The notes: generated by a model from the letters alone, not told the origin. 64,000 bases of DNA from Paenibacillus aestuarii (GCF_027789125.1 NZ_JAQFVF010000019.1:62001-126000), one strand, 5' to 3'; numbered from the stretch's first letter, positions 27,059-38,195 are shown. Numbers and translations are program-made.

Positions 27059-28411
27059 TTACAGCAGAAATAAGTTGACATAAATCGTAGCGACGATGAT
27101 GAGCAAGAGCGCAATCGGTGCGGCGATCACCATATAATCCCGCTGCGAGAAGCGCGCTTCGTGATGTGCCGCGAGTCCCGCAGCCAGCATGCCCGCAGCC
27201 GAGCCTAGAAGCGTCGCGCCGCCTCCAACTGCAGCGCCGATCAAGAGCGACCACCATAGTGGCGTCACTGAGACTGGGGCCGAGCCGGAACTGGCCAGCA
27301 TCAGCATCCCCTGCATGTGCTGCAGCACAGGCGTGATGGCGGCCACATACGGGACATTGTCCAACATGGCCGAGCCGAAGCCTGTTAACCACAACACGAG
27401 CATGGACATGAACGTAATGCTGCCTTGCCCGATCTCAAGCCCTCTGGCCGCTATGTATCCGCTCACGCCTGCGTGCGCAAGTCCCCCTGCCATGATGAAC
27501 AGGCCGAGGAAGAAGAACAGCTGCGAGTCCAGCAGGAGATTCGCCGCGCTGCGATAATCTTTGCTCCGCGCCAGCGTTACGATTTCCTTGTAATTCAGCG
27601 CAAGCATGACTACAGCCCCGCCTAGGGCAATATAAGCGGCACTCCAGCCGAGCAGGCCCTGCAGGATGAATAAAATCAAGGTGACAGCTGCTGCTATGCT
27701 GCTGCCGATAAGCAGTACGCGATCTTTGGTCAGATAGGATGAGGGCTGCAGGTTCGATAAATCCTTTTTATAAGATTCAGCGGGAACAAGCTTTTTGCCA
27801 TAGATCAGCCACATGATCACATAAATGACGACGAGCATGACAATGACGAGCGGTGTCAGCACGAGAAGGAACTGCGCCATCGTCAGCGGCGCTGCCAAGC
27901 CGACCATGCGATTCGGCATATGGCCAAGCATTGTCGCCGCACCGCCGATATTAGCCGATAAGATCAGCGAGATCAGAAACGGAACCGGGGACAGCTTCAT
28001 TGATTTCGATAAACTGAGTACGGCAGGAACGATAATGGCAATAGCCAGCAGGCTATCCAGCAAAGCCGAGACGACGGCCGTCAGCAGAGATAAACCTATT
28101 AAAATCGTAAATGGCTGAAACCGGTATTTTTGGATCACCGAACTGGCGGCGTATGCGATCAGCCCTGTTTTCTGAAAAACCCCGGAAATCGCGAATAAGC
28201 TCACGATGAACAGGATCGTCTGCCAGTTGGCATAAGACGACAAGGCTTGGCCGACCGGAACGTTGCCCAGCACGATCATAAGCAAAGCCCCGCCTAATGC
28301 GGTATAAGTTCGGTTCCATTTTTCAATCAACAGACAAACGTAAGCGGCGGCGAATATGACGATCGCCATCATCGCCTGCCATAAGACAGGCCCTTGTGAA
28401 AATTCAGACAT
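27059..28411 (-). CDS. SLC13/ArsB-type anion permease
   Basis: 450 residues with about eleven or twelve membrane helices and inverted repeats typical of the IT superfamily (ArsB/NhaD/DASS). Two hairpin-loop motifs are visible: ILSANIGGAATMLG in the first half and GSAMLDNVPYVAAITP in the second, which in the family bind anion and Na+. The substrate could be arsenite, a dicarboxylate, phosphate or Na+; nothing decides. ATG 28411 with AAGGGAG eight bases upstream is preferred over the longer frame to 28522, which would overlap the plus-strand promoter region. It is an insertion relative to the B. subtilis order. Confidence 0.85.
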   Translation of the reverse strand: MSEFSQGPVLWQAMMAIVIFAAAYVCLLIEKWNRTYTALGGALLMIVLGNVPVGQALSSYANWQTILFIVSLFAISGVFQKTGLIAYAASSVIQKYRFQPFTILIGLSLLTAVVSALLDSLLAIAIIVPAVLSLSKSMKLSPVPFLISLILSANIGGAATMLGHMPNRMVGLAAPLTMAQFLLVLTPLVIVMLVVIYVIMWLIYGKKLVPAESYKKDLSNLQPSSYLTKDRVLLIGSSIAAAVTLILFILQGLLGWSAAYIALGGAVVMLALNYKEIVTLARSKDYRSAANLLLDSQLFFFLGLFIMAGGLAHAGVSGYIAARGLEIGQGSITFMSMLVLWLTGFGSAMLDNVPYVAAITPVLQHMQGMLMLASSGSAPVSVTPLWWSLLIGAAVGGGATLLGSAAGMLAAGLAAHHEARFSQRDYMVIAAPIALLLIIVATIYVNLFLL

Positions 28412-28508
28412 CCTCACATCTCCCTTCCAACAGTTTGTACTAATTCTATGTTTGGCCCCATACAATGATGTTAACGGAAAAATTGAATATAAGAAAGGAA
28501 AGATGCCT

Positions 28509-28898
28509 ATGAACCCCATCAAAACGGTTAGCCAGGTTCGCGTTACATCTCCTTTAATGTCCGGCCTTGTTTATGCATTTATTATGACAACGATCGGAAC
28601 GCTAGTCACATCCTTGTTCTTGCTGCTATCCAACGCACAAGAGAGCTCCTTACATACGTTAACGACAATTATTCATGCCGTTTCCCTGTTTATCGGCGGA
28701 TGGGTATCCGGCAAACGGGCTGGCAACCGCGGCTGGTACTATGGCGGCATGGTCGGGCTCGTGTATTTCATCCTGATCTTCCTGGTTGGCTTTCTCGCTT
28801 TTGATGCCGGTTTCAACCTGCAATCTCTGCAGCTTCTGGGGATTCTCTTCGCAGCTGGCGCGCTTGGCGGCATGCTGGGTGTGAATACCCGCAAATAA
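28509..28898 (+). CDS. TIGR04086 (YrzE-like) membrane protein
   Basis: 129 residues with four membrane helices and conserved GGWVSGKRAGNRGWYYGGMVGLVY and LGILFAAGALGGMLGVN. TIGR04086 proteins, including B. subtilis YrzE next to spoVB/secDF, are uncharacterised small membrane proteins of spore formers. Of two ATGs six bases apart, 28509 sits nine bases after AAAGGA; 28503 is only three bases away. Divergent from the anion permease. Confidence 0.85.
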   Translation: MNPIKTVSQVRVTSPLMSGLVYAFIMTTIGTLVTSLFLLLSNAQESSLHTLTTIIHAVSLFIGGWVSGKRAGNRGWYYGGMVGLVYFILIFLVGFLAFDAGFNLQSLQLLGILFAAGALGGMLGVNTRK

Positions 28899-28935
28899 GA
28901 CGTTTCCGTGAAGTTAACACCATCCTCCATAAATT

Positions 28936-28945
28936 ATGGTATAAT
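28936..28945 (+). promoter_or_regulatory. Extended -10 promoter of the PAP2 gene
   Basis: TATGGTATAAT provides the TGnTATAAT extended -10 element about 48 bases before the start codon. No good -35 is present, which is common for extended -10 promoters. Confidence 0.55.
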
Positions 28946-28992
28946 GTCATAGTCCTTCACAAACCATTTCCAATTTTTAGGGGGAAACCATC

Positions 28993-29829
28993 ATGAATCC
29001 CTTCGGGTCTATGACACATGCAACAGTTTACATTGTCATAACCGTCTGTGCCTTCCTCATACTAGCGGTACGCGCCAATCCTTTTACCATAGCCGGCAGC
29101 TTTGTTCAAGAGATATTCACTTCCCGTAAATATCTGCTTCATTTCACTGCGATGATCACCATACTCTTCTTTAATAAACTAGAGATGTGGGTCGAGAAAG
29201 GCATGAAATACCGCGCCGATTTCACAGGGGCGATCTACCGTATTGAAGGTAATTTTGTCGCCAACATTCAACACTGGTTCCACCAAGATCTTTTGACTTA
29301 TGTCAGCAGTTATTTCTACGTGGTCGTTTTTCCCGCAGTCATGATTACATCGATTGCTCTATATACGTATCAGAAAAACTATAAGCTCTTCTATGCCATT
29401 TGCTATGCGATTATGTTTAATTATATGATTGCGATTCCGTTCTATCTGTTCTTCCCGGTTAACGAAGTCTGGTCGTTCCACCCGAACGTGAAGCTGCTTA
29501 TCCTCGATGTCTTTCCTACGTTCGAACAGGATTACAGACCGTTGTCCGGGCTCGATAACTGCTTCCCGAGCCTGCATACGTCGATCTCGGTTTCCATGGC
29601 CGTCATTGCCGTTCAAAGCCGTAATAAGTTCTGGAAGTATTTTGTTCCCTGCTCTTCGGCTTTCATTATCTTCACAATCTTCTACCTCGGCATCCACTGG
29701 TTATCGGATATGTGCGCCGGCGTCATTCTAGGTGTGGTGGCTGCGAGAGTCGCTCTCCGGATCGCCGAAGATCGCCTCGTGCTTGGCGAGCACGCACTGA
29801 TGCAGCCATTTAACAAAAATGAATATTAA
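28993..29829 (+). CDS. PAP2-superfamily membrane phosphatase
   Basis: 278 residues with six membrane helices. The PAP2 motifs are YRPLSG..NCFPSLHTS (RP and SxH, with the acid-base His) and IHWLSDMCAG (H-x3-D, nucleophile His). The arrangement resembles the inositol phosphotransferase/diacylglycerol phosphatase subgroup. It probably dephosphorylates a lipid phosphate such as phosphatidic acid or undecaprenyl diphosphate on the outer face of the membrane. GGGGG lies seven bases before the ATG. It stands alone and is followed by a terminator. Confidence 0.85.
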   Translation: MNPFGSMTHATVYIVITVCAFLILAVRANPFTIAGSFVQEIFTSRKYLLHFTAMITILFFNKLEMWVEKGMKYRADFTGAIYRIEGNFVANIQHWFHQDLLTYVSSYFYVVVFPAVMITSIALYTYQKNYKLFYAICYAIMFNYMIAIPFYLFFPVNEVWSFHPNVKLLILDVFPTFEQDYRPLSGLDNCFPSLHTSISVSMAVIAVQSRNKFWKYFVPCSSAFIIFTIFYLGIHWLSDMCAGVILGVVAARVALRIAEDRLVLGEHALMQPFNKNEY

Positions 29830-29838
29830 CTAAGCCAA

Positions 29839-29878
29839 ACAAAAAGCGAGAACCTGAGTGAAGGATCTCGCTTTTTGT
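29839..29878. terminator. Bidirectional terminator between PAP2 gene and yajC
   Basis: Stem AAAAAGCGAGA/TCTCGCTTTTT with a 13-base loop; U runs in both directions. Confidence 0.9.
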
Positions 29879-29888
29879 TGTTATCGGA

Positions 29889-30206
29889 CTATTCCTTAGC
29901 CGCAGCACTCTGTGTAACAGAGTTAATCGCAGATCGGTCAAACGTCATTTTCGTTGCATCGTTGACGCGAAGCACGCAAGTGTCTTCAGTGATCTCCATA
30001 ATCGTGCCATGAAGACCTCCAATCGTCACGACCTTATCGCCCTTTTTCAACGCGCCAAGCATCTGGCTACGAGTCTTTTGTCTTTTTTGCTGTGGACGGA
30101 TAAGTAAGAAGTAAAGAACGACAAACATCAGCACCAGCGGGCCGTATGTATACAAATAACCTACTGCGCCAGTATTTGTTGTAGCAGCATCAGCCAATAG
30201 AAACAT
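29889..30206 (-). CDS. yajC: Preprotein translocase auxiliary subunit YajC
   Basis: Single-span membrane protein of the SecDF-YajC complex. 105 residues: short external N-terminus, one helix (YGPLVLMFVVLYFLLIRPQQKRQK, the family signature at its end), and the cytosolic domain with GDKVVTIGGLHGTI. AGGAGGG lies six bases before the ATG. Last gene of the tgt operon, 15 bases after tgt, conserved in position. Confidence 0.95.
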   Translation of the reverse strand: MFLLADAATTNTGAVGYLYTYGPLVLMFVVLYFLLIRPQQKRQKTRSQMLGALKKGDKVVTIGGLHGTIMEITEDTCVLRVNDATKMTFDRSAINSVTQSAAAKE

Positions 30207-30221
30207 GGGTTCCCTCCTTTC

Positions 30222-31373
<1,152 letters not shown>

Positions 31374-31378
31374 CTATT

Positions 31379-32455
31379 CTAGTAAATAAACATTGCATCG
31401 CCGAAGCTGAAGAACCGGTATTGCTCTTCGACCGCCTGGCGGTAAGCCTCCATCACATGCTCCTTGCCGGCTAATGCGCTGATCAGCATCAGCAGCGTTG
31501 ACTTCGGCAGATGGAAATTGGTGAGCAGCGCATCGACAACCTGAAACTGGTAGCCGGGATAAATGAAAATGCTGGTCCAGCCGGATGCAGGCTTGATGAC
31601 TAGCGGACCGTCGCTTGCTCCAGACGACTCCCTGCTCAAACCGGCGACTGTCTCCAACGTCCGGCACGAGGTAGTGCCTACGGCAACGACCCGCTTCCCG
31701 CTCGCTTTCGTACGGTTGATCAGCTCCGCCGTCTCCGCTGTTAATTCAAAGTATTCCGCGTGCATTTGATGCTCTTCGACCTTATCAACAGACACAGGAC
31801 GGAATGTTCCGAGACCCACGTGCAGCGTCACAAAGGCAATCTGCACGCCCTTGGCGCGCAGCCGCTCCAGATATGCTTCCGTAAAATGCAGCCCAGCCGT
31901 CGGTGCAGCCGCAGAGCCTTCGTGCTTCGCATAGACAGTCTGATAGCGCTCTTTCTCTGGGAGCTGCTCCTTAATATAAGGCGGCAGCGGCATTGTTCCC
32001 AGCTTATCCAAAATTTCATTGAAGATACCGCTGTAGCGGAATTGCAGCACCCTCGCGCCCATCTCGCCTTCCTCCAGCACTTCGGCAGAGAGGAGAGGCT
32101 CCGCATCCGATCCGGCATCCGTGCCGAACACGACGACAGCTCCCTGTTTCATCCGTTTGCCGGGTTTCACCAGCGCTTCCCAACGGTCATCGCCTAACGG
32201 TTTGAGCAGCAAAATCTCAACCTTGGCGCCGGTATCCTTCTTCAAGCCAAAAAGCCGGGCTGGAATGACTCGCGTATCGTTCATCACGAGCAAATCCCCG
32301 GCTTCCAAATATTCAGCCAAATGCTCAAACATGCGGTGCTCAATCGCCCCCGTCTGTTTGTTGAGGGTGAGCAGCCTGGACGCCGTCCGCTCGAGCAGCG
32401 GCGTCTGGGCTATTAACAACTCTGGCAAATCAAAATCAAATGCATGTACATCCAT
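31379..32455 (-). CDS. queA: S-adenosylmethionine:tRNA ribosyltransferase-isomerase
   Basis: Adds the epoxycyclopentane ring to preQ1-tRNA, the step after Tgt in queuosine synthesis. 358 residues. Landmarks are [14 protein letters not shown] at the N-terminus, [13 protein letters not shown], the [13 protein letters not shown] segment and [18 protein letters not shown] near the end. First gene of a three-gene operon with tgt and yajC; 9 bases separate it from the SpoIID-like gene upstream, so that gene may be cotranscribed. The ribosome site AAGGA is somewhat distant (13 bases). Confidence 0.96.
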   Translation of the reverse strand: MDVHAFDFDLPELLIAQTPLLERTASRLLTLNKQTGAIEHRMFEHLAEYLEAGDLLVMNDTRVIPARLFGLKKDTGAKVEILLLKPLGDDRWEALVKPGKRMKQGAVVVFGTDAGSDAEPLLSAEVLEEGEMGARVLQFRYSGIFNEILDKLGTMPLPPYIKEQLPEKERYQTVYAKHEGSAAAPTAGLHFTEAYLERLRAKGVQIAFVTLHVGLGTFRPVSVDKVEEHQMHAEYFELTAETAELINRTKASGKRVVAVGTTSCRTLETVAGLSRESSGASDGPLVIKPASGWTSIFIYPGYQFQVVDALLTNFHLPKSTLLMLISALAGKEHVMEAYRQAVEEQYRFFSFGDAMFIY

Positions 32456-32464
32456 CTTGTCTAT

Positions 32465-34684
32465 TCATTCCTTAGTTATGTTGACTCCAGCATAATAAGT
32501 CTGAAGTATCTTTTGATAGGTATAGCCTAATTCTGCGTACCCTTTAGCTCCCCACTGAGACATGCCCAAGCCGTGTCCATTACCGGTTCCCCGGAAAATA
32601 AACGATCCGCCTTGTACGGGGCCTGTCGATTCCGGCATGCTTGTTCCCGGTGTTGTCGTCGCCTGAGGCTGAGCCGTTCCAGAAGCGCCTAGCGCGGTGA
32701 GATCGCTTGGCTTCAATGTAGCAGGCTGGCTTTGCCCGCCGGATAACACATAGATGGTCTCCGCAGACTGGCCGCTGCCCGTTGTTTGTCCCGCTCCGGC
32801 AATAGCAAGGCCGTCCGATGCAGACGATGGTGCCGAAGTATTGCCGACAGAATTACCAGTACCAGTATAACTTCCTGCCACTTCAATTTCAAACCGCGTG
32901 CTTGGCAGCCCGCCCAGGGCAGACCTGAGAGCATCCGGATAAGGCACTTTCACGACGACGCCGTTCGCTTTCAGTTCCGTGACCCTTCCCGACGGGCCTC
33001 GTTTGGAAATTTCCAACGATTTCAAGTCGCCGTTCACCGTCACGCCAGCCGCTGTGAGCTTGCTTTTAATGTCAGCCGCATTGTAAGGTCCGCGTATCCA
33101 GGAATACGCATTGGACTCCGTCTCCTGGCCGAGCACGACCACACGCTCCTTGGCTGCTAACTGGTCAATCGCCGGGTTGGCACTATTATCGACGTAAGGA
33201 GCGAGCCGGACATTCACATTCGCTTCTGTCGCTTCAAAGTAAGCTGCGCCATCTTTGTTTTTAGCGCCGGTATCCTTCAAATAAACCGCCGACACATAAC
33301 CGGTCCGGCCATCTGCAAGCATGACGCGATTCCAGACGGCTTTGCCTTTCTCTGCACCCTGATCAGGGCTTGATACACTTCGCAAATAAGCGACCGGGTT
33401 GCCCCATACCTCGGAAGGATCGGCAGTCATGCCGCCTGCATTCGATCCGAAAACAGGCTCAATCAGCGCGTTATTGTAGGTCAGCACTTCGCCTTTCGTC
33501 GTATCAACGGCTTGAATCCCGTTGGCGAACTCGCGCTGCATGCCATAATAAGCCTGATCCAGCGTCGTATCGGATACTTGCGCGATCTCATATTTATTAC
33601 CCTGCTTGAGCGCAAAGGTGCGCGCTGCCACCGCCTGGGCTTTGAGCGCTTCCGCCGGCCACCCGGAGCTGAGCTCCGAGCCCAGTACGCTGTACAAATA
33701 CTGTTCAAGCGGGAGCTCATTGATCAGAGCCAGCTTGTCATGGTAAGCGCTCATCTCCATATCCCCGCGATAACTGCGATCCGCGCGTTCCTTGACGGAG
33801 ATGCCGGCCGCCTTCGGGTGAATCCACGTTTTCTGATTGGCAGCGCCGCCAGCAAAATGTGGCATCGCGTCTGTGCCATTCGTGGACAAGGTCACGTCCG
33901 ACCTCTTCAACAAATAAGGAAGCTGCGTATTCGCTTCCACTAGCGAGACCCCGGCAGCCGCCTTCAGCGCCGCTTGTTTGACCGCATTCAGCTGGTCAGC
34001 GGTCGCTTCACTGCCGACCCACACCGTGTAGGTCAGCCTGCCGTTGGCGTCCTCTTGCAAAGCCACATCCGCGCTCAGCCCAGCTTGCTGATAAACGCCG
34101 GCTTGCGCAGCCGCAGCCGCTTCCGAACCGAATGCGCCCGTTGTCCAGTGAAGCGGACCGGTTAGAACCGGCGCAGCCGCCATTGTCTGCGCTGCCACAG
34201 TCGTATCTTTCAACGCTTGAGCTTTGGCGCTCTCCGCTGCTTCTTTCGTCGGATAACTGCCGTAAAATACTTGGTACACCGTATTCCCCTGTTTCGGCCT
34301 GCTCAGGATATAGCTGTCGCCCGCCATCGTGGCCAGCTTCCCATATAACGCGCGCGCGGCAGCAAAATCAGGTGTTTCCAGCATCATCACGCTGAACTGG
34401 TCCAAAGAAACGCGCGCCGATGCGCTGACCGTTGTCCAGATGTGGGCTTCATCCGTTCCGGCAGTACGCACGCCGATGTCGAGTCCACTGGCAGAGGACA
34501 GAGTGACAACCGGTTCTACCAGTTTATACTTATTTGAATCTATAAAAAGAGCGACGCGAATTTGATCCGTATGTATAGCTGCATCCGCATAAGCATGGGG
34601 CTGTAGCGTAAGCGCGCCCAGCGTTAGAGCGGCCGTAGTAAGCATAAGTATGGTCTGCGGTGCGGTCCGTTTAGTCCGTTTCAT
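32465..34684 (-). CDS. SpoIID/LytB-domain secreted protein
   Basis: 739 residues. Signal peptide at 1-33 (TILMLTTAALTLGALTLQPHAYA). A sporulation-related SPOR-like part follows (VYQVFYGSYPTKEAAESAKAQ), then the SpoIID domain (LPLEQYLYSVLGSELSSGWPAEALKAQAVAARTFAL, and EPVFGSNAGGMTADP), and it ends with the family's GHGLGMSQWGAKGYAELG motif. SpoIID is a lytic transglycosylase that digests glycan strands denuded of stem peptides during engulfment; LytB-like members enhance autolysins. This longer, secreted version sits beside queA in Paenibacillaceae. Insert regions rich in Ser, Thr and Gly (about 600-690) suggest flexible linkers. Confidence 0.85.
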   Translation of the reverse strand: MKRTKRTAPQTILMLTTAALTLGALTLQPHAYADAAIHTDQIRVALFIDSNKYKLVEPVVTLSSASGLDIGVRTAGTDEAHIWTTVSASARVSLDQFSVMMLETPDFAAARALYGKLATMAGDSYILSRPKQGNTVYQVFYGSYPTKEAAESAKAQALKDTTVAAQTMAAAPVLTGPLHWTTGAFGSEAAAAAQAGVYQQAGLSADVALQEDANGRLTYTVWVGSEATADQLNAVKQAALKAAAGVSLVEANTQLPYLLKRSDVTLSTNGTDAMPHFAGGAANQKTWIHPKAAGISVKERADRSYRGDMEMSAYHDKLALINELPLEQYLYSVLGSELSSGWPAEALKAQAVAARTFALKQGNKYEIAQVSDTTLDQAYYGMQREFANGIQAVDTTKGEVLTYNNALIEPVFGSNAGGMTADPSEVWGNPVAYLRSVSSPDQGAEKGKAVWNRVMLADGRTGYVSAVYLKDTGAKNKDGAAYFEATEANVNVRLAPYVDNSANPAIDQLAAKERVVVLGQETESNAYSWIRGPYNAADIKSKLTAAGVTVNGDLKSLEISKRGPSGRVTELKANGVVVKVPYPDALRSALGGLPSTRFEIEVAGSYTGTGNSVGNTSAPSSASDGLAIAGAGQTTGSGQSAETIYVLSGGQSQPATLKPSDLTALGASGTAQPQATTTPGTSMPESTGPVQGGSFIFRGTGNGHGLGMSQWGAKGYAELGYTYQKILQTYYAGVNITKE

Positions 34685-34773
34685 TCGACAAAAATTCCCC
34701 TCTTTCGTTACGTTTCTAGTAGTATAGACTCTATGAAAGGCAAGAAGTTTTGTTTACTAGCTAATAAAAAAAC

Positions 34774-34821
34774 AAAAAAAATCTCTTGCCCGCCTTCGTT
34801 CCAGCAGAGGCAAGAGATTTC
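34774..34821 (-). terminator. Terminator after ruvB
   Basis: Stem AAATCTCTTGCC/GGCAAGAGATTT and a T-rich tail (TTTTTTTTGTTTTTTT) on the minus strand. Confidence 0.92.
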
Positions 34822-34826
34822 CTGGG

Positions 34827-35834
34827 TTATTTGGGTTCCGGCATCGGCAGGCCGAGATGCTGATAAGCTAAGGGCGTTACCATCCGGCCGCGCGGGGTCC
34901 GCTGCAAAAATCCGATCTGCAGCAAATACGGCTCATAGACGTCTTCGATCGTCTGACCTTCCTCGCCGATCGTCGCCGCAATCGTCTCCAGGCCGACAGG
35001 ACCGCCCTGGAAGCTCTGAATGATCGCACGCAGCATCTTGTGGTCGATCTCATCAAGACCAAGATCATCGACCTGGATGAGCTTCAGCGCAATCTTGGCA
35101 ATATCCACGGTGATGATGCCGTCGCCTTTCACCTGAGCAAAATCGCGCACCCGCTTCAACAAGCGGTTGGCGATACGCGGTGTCCCGCGCGAGCGCATGC
35201 CGATCTCGCGGGCGGCTTCGCCGACGATGCCGACCTGCAGGATGTCGGCAGTCCGGCTGACGATATAGGTGAGCTCATCCACCGTATAGAACTCCAGCCG
35301 GCTGACGACCCCGAAACGGTCGCGCAGCGGCGCCGACAGCAGGCCGACACGCGTCGTCGCGCCGACCAGCGTGAACGCCGGCAGGTCCAGACGCACCGAG
35401 CGCGCGCTTGGGCCCTTGCCGATGATAATGTCAAGGGCATAGTCTTCCATCGCAGGATATAACACCTCTTCCACGGTACGGTGGAGACGATGGATCTCGT
35501 CGATGAAGAGCACGTCGCCTTCCTGCAGATTCGTCAGGATGGCGGCCAAATCCCCCGGCCGTTCAATCGCGGGGCCGGAGGTCGTTCTTATATTAACGCC
35601 AAGCTCATTGGCGATGATGTTGGACAAGGTCGTCTTGCCAAGACCTGGAGGCCCGTACAGCAGCACGTGATCGAGCGCTTCTTTGCGCATCTTGGCTGCT
35701 TCGATGTAGACTTTCAGATTTTCCTTGGCCTGCTGCTGGCCGATATATTCGGCCAAATAACGGGGACGCAGGCTGTACTCGATCACTGAATCCTCCATCA
35801 TTAAATTCGCCGAAATAATTCGGTCATTTTCCAT
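34827..35834 (-). CDS. ruvB: Holliday junction branch migration ATPase RuvB
   Basis: AAA+ hexameric motor of the RuvABC resolvasome. 335 residues: Walker [12 protein letters not shown], Walker [10 protein letters not shown], sensor 1 GATTRVGLL, arginine-finger region PLRDRFG, and the C-terminal winged helix ending [14 protein letters not shown]. It is the last gene of the ruvC-ruvA-ruvB operon, 18 bases after ruvA. Confidence 0.97.
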   Translation of the reverse strand: MENDRIISANLMMEDSVIEYSLRPRYLAEYIGQQQAKENLKVYIEAAKMRKEALDHVLLYGPPGLGKTTLSNIIANELGVNIRTTSGPAIERPGDLAAILTNLQEGDVLFIDEIHRLHRTVEEVLYPAMEDYALDIIIGKGPSARSVRLDLPAFTLVGATTRVGLLSAPLRDRFGVVSRLEFYTVDELTYIVSRTADILQVGIVGEAAREIGMRSRGTPRIANRLLKRVRDFAQVKGDGIITVDIAKIALKLIQVDDLGLDEIDHKMLRAIIQSFQGGPVGLETIAATIGEEGQTIEDVYEPYLLQIGFLQRTPRGRMVTPLAYQHLGLPMPEPK

Positions 35835-35852
35835 TGGGGTGCCTCCTAAACA

Positions 35853-36482
35853 TTACATCGTATACAAAGCTTGCAACGCGAGCTTCATCAACACATCGAC
35901 AGAATCGTACGGCTGGGCCTTCGGCTTCACCTGCAGCCAAGCTTTGTCTGCTTCCGCCTCCGTATAGCCGAGCGCCATCAGCGCTTCCTTCGCTTCCGTC
36001 CAAGCGTTGCCGTGCTCGCTAACTTGCGTGGCGCCGACTACACTTAACGCTACAGCCGCTTCCGGACTCGTTAAGCTGACAGAGCCCAGCTTGTCTCGCA
36101 GATCCAAAATAATGCGCTGCGCTGTCTTCTTGCCGATTCCCGGCAGCTTGGTCAAAAACGCCAAATTTTCCTGGCTGATCGCAGCCACGACATTCTCCGG
36201 CCTTCCCCCGCCTGCAAGCACGCCCAGCGCCACCTTCGGACCGATACCGGATACATCCAATAACAGCCTGAACAACGACTGCTCATCACGCGTCATAAAA
36301 CCGAATAATAAATGCGCATCTTCCCTGACGTGATAGTGGATGAACATGGTGATCTCCTCGCTCGTTTTATGAGCAAGCGCATAGGGATTCGGGCAAAACA
36401 CCCGGTAGCCTACACCGTGCACATCCAGCACCGCATACTCGCTCTCGCAATGAACCACTTTGCCTCTTAGAAAATCGATCAT
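35853..36482 (-). CDS. ruvA: Holliday junction-binding protein RuvA
   Basis: Tetramer that binds the Holliday junction and loads RuvB. 209 residues with N-terminal OB fold (MIDFLRGKVVHCESEYAVLDVHGVGY), two helix-hairpin-helix motifs (VSGIGPKVAL and LPGIGKKTAQRIILDL), and the C-terminal RuvB-binding domain (ALMALGYTEAEADKA). The start codon overlaps the ruvC stop by four bases (ATGA). Confidence 0.97.
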   Translation of the reverse strand: MIDFLRGKVVHCESEYAVLDVHGVGYRVFCPNPYALAHKTSEEITMFIHYHVREDAHLLFGFMTRDEQSLFRLLLDVSGIGPKVALGVLAGGGRPENVVAAISQENLAFLTKLPGIGKKTAQRIILDLRDKLGSVSLTSPEAAVALSVVGATQVSEHGNAWTEAKEALMALGYTEAEADKAWLQVKPKAQPYDSVDVLMKLALQALYTM

Positions 36483-36982
36483 TTTTTCACAACCTCATTT
36501 ATTTTCGTTTGCATCGTAGAAGAATGGGCATGACAAATGGCAACCGCCAGCGCATCGGCGACATCGTCAGGCTTCGGCACTTTGGCCAGCTTGAGAAAAA
36601 TTTTGACCATCTCCTGTACTTGCTGCTTCTCCGCTTTCCCATAGCCGACAACGGCCTGCTTCACTTGAAGCGGTGTATATTCGGCCACCGGCAGCCCGGC
36701 TTGAACGCCAGCCAGGATGATGACGCCGCGTGCTTGTGCAACCGTAAACGCCGTTGTGACATTGCGGTTAAAAAACAATTTCTCTATCGCCAACGCATCT
36801 GGCTTATACTTCTCTATTAATTGTGTCGTAGCATCGTAGACATCTTTAAGACGCACAGATGGGTCTGTATGGGCTTCAGTCTGGATCGAGCCATACTGCA
36901 CTGGCGTGAGCTTGCTGCCTATTTTATCGATGAATCCGAAACCAACAATAGCAATACCTGGATCGATACCCAGAATTCGCAC
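36479..36982 (-). CDS. ruvC: Holliday junction resolvase RuvC
   Basis: Endonuclease that cuts Holliday junctions. 167 residues. The RNase H-like fold begins MRILGIDPGIAIVGFGF with the first catalytic Asp, continues with the Glu of LAIEKLFFNRNVTTAF, and ends with PDDVADALAVAICHA holding the last two acidic residues. GTG at 36982 with GGGAGAG seven bases before it is chosen; the longer open frame to 37111 has no support. B. subtilis uses RecU and lacks RuvC, so the ruvC-ruvA-ruvB order separates this lineage from it. Confidence 0.96.
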   Translation of the reverse strand: MRILGIDPGIAIVGFGFIDKIGSKLTPVQYGSIQTEAHTDPSVRLKDVYDATTQLIEKYKPDALAIEKLFFNRNVTTAFTVAQARGVIILAGVQAGLPVAEYTPLQVKQAVVGYGKAEKQQVQEMVKIFLKLAKVPKPDDVADALAVAICHAHSSTMQTKINEVVKK

Positions 36983-37111
36983 ACGATATCTCTCCCATCC
37001 AAAAAAGCGAACATATGTAGTCATTTCATTATAGCAGATCAGCAAAAAAAAGATAGACTCGATTGGTACGATGAGTCGAATTTGAAAATAATTCCAGTCA
37101 CAACTGTGCAT

Positions 37112-37348
37112 GTCGCGCTGTGCATGCAGCGGCAGAGGTAAGCTGTGCGGTTTGCTTGGCGCTTTGCGGTGGCATGGCTAATGCGGGCTGCGAGCTAGCT
37201 CGCGAATCTAACGCGGGTTTTTCGCACTAGGACGACCTCAGCACCCCTTGGACCGAGCCTCTAAAGCGGATTTTCAAGCTCTAGAGCTGTTGGCAACTAC
37301 CAGCTATTCGCCCACGCTAACACTTCCCGCCCCCTCGCCAGCCCAATA
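37112..37348. other. Intergenic region between ruvC and bofC
   Basis: No frame with a ribosome site. One perfect 14-base palindrome, GCGAGCTAGCTCGC, at 37190-37203. Two TA-rich stretches could host the ruvC promoter, none convincing. Confidence 0.35.
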
Positions 37349-37390
37349 AAAAAAAAAGGCCATCCCGCCAAAATCTGCGGGACAGCCTCG
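37349..37390 (-). terminator. Terminator after bofC
   Basis: Stem AGGC-TCCCGC/GCGGGA-GCCT followed by TTTTTTTTTT on the minus strand. Confidence 0.92.
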
Positions 37391-37397
37391 TATTATT

Positions 37398-38078
37398 TTA
37401 CTTCATGATTACGGCGTCGTCATTGCGCTCGGAATCTTGAATCGCATACTCGCTAAAGGTAGACAGCACACTGTAATATTCGTCTACGTCAGAGATCCGT
37501 ATGCCATGCTGCAGCTGCTTCACGGTTTCAACCGGCAGGCTGCTCTCCAAATATTTGATGTTCAACTGGAAAAAGGTGCGGATCACATGATCCTTGCCTA
37601 GCGTCCCGTTAAACAGCGACAGATTACCGTTGTCATCAATGCCGAAGACAGCCTTCAGTTTGCATTCCGGCGATAAATCTTCGATCTCATCAGTGAACGT
37701 AACCTCGCCGCCTGCTCCCACGCTTAGCGTCCACTCCGGATGCTTTGTTTGCTCGCTCAAGAGCTGGCTCGGTGTCTTAAGGCCCAATCCCTGCCTTTCT
37801 TCGCCGCATAAATATGATTTAAGCAGATAGGTTTCTCTGCTGTCGGTAATACCTTTTAATGTGGCTATCGCTTCATTGAACCGGTTCTGATCCGTTGGCG
37901 TCTGATTAGCAAAGGTTTCTTTAACAGGCTTGCCGAATCTCGCAGCCTCGGGCAGATAGCCAGCTGTATGCAGCAGCCAACCCGTTGTGCAAATAGCCAG
38001 CCACGCGCCAAATGTAACCCACCCCCGTCTCCACCGCAGCTTTCGCTTCAAATGTCTCAAAAAGCTCTGTACATTCAC
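37398..38078 (-). CDS. bofC: BofC, forespore regulator of pro-sigma-K processing
   Basis: 226 residues. One membrane helix near residues 20-38 (WVTFGAWLAICTTGWLL) with a basic cytosolic end, then the exported domain; the C-terminal part LNGTLG..VIRTFFQLNIKYLESSLP, QLQHGIRISDVDEYYSVLSTFSEYAI matches the BofC C-terminal domain. In B. subtilis BofC, made in the forespore, restrains the SpoIVB signalling protease and so times activation of sigma-K through SpoIVFB. Location beside the ruv genes matches B. subtilis. Two Cys in the exported domain (YLCGEE and PECKLKA) could form a disulfide. Confidence 0.85.
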   Translation of the reverse strand: MNVQSFLRHLKRKLRWRRGWVTFGAWLAICTTGWLLHTAGYLPEAARFGKPVKETFANQTPTDQNRFNEAIATLKGITDSRETYLLKSYLCGEERQGLGLKTPSQLLSEQTKHPEWTLSVGAGGEVTFTDEIEDLSPECKLKAVFGIDDNGNLSLFNGTLGKDHVIRTFFQLNIKYLESSLPVETVKQLQHGIRISDVDEYYSVLSTFSEYAIQDSERNDDAVIMK

Positions 38079-38195
38079 GGAAATCCCCTTCTATTCTTGT
38101 TTTTTCCGTATTGTTACCATTTGCGTTGTGCGCTATACATCATTTACCATAAGGGTAATGGCGCAAAGCTAATCAAGACGGACGGTGATGTAAGC

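Noticed and set aside
35853-36982. Longer ruvC frame reaching 37111
   Set aside because: The N-terminal 43 residues are not RuvC-like; GTG 36982 with GGGAGAG gives MRILGIDPG, the family start.
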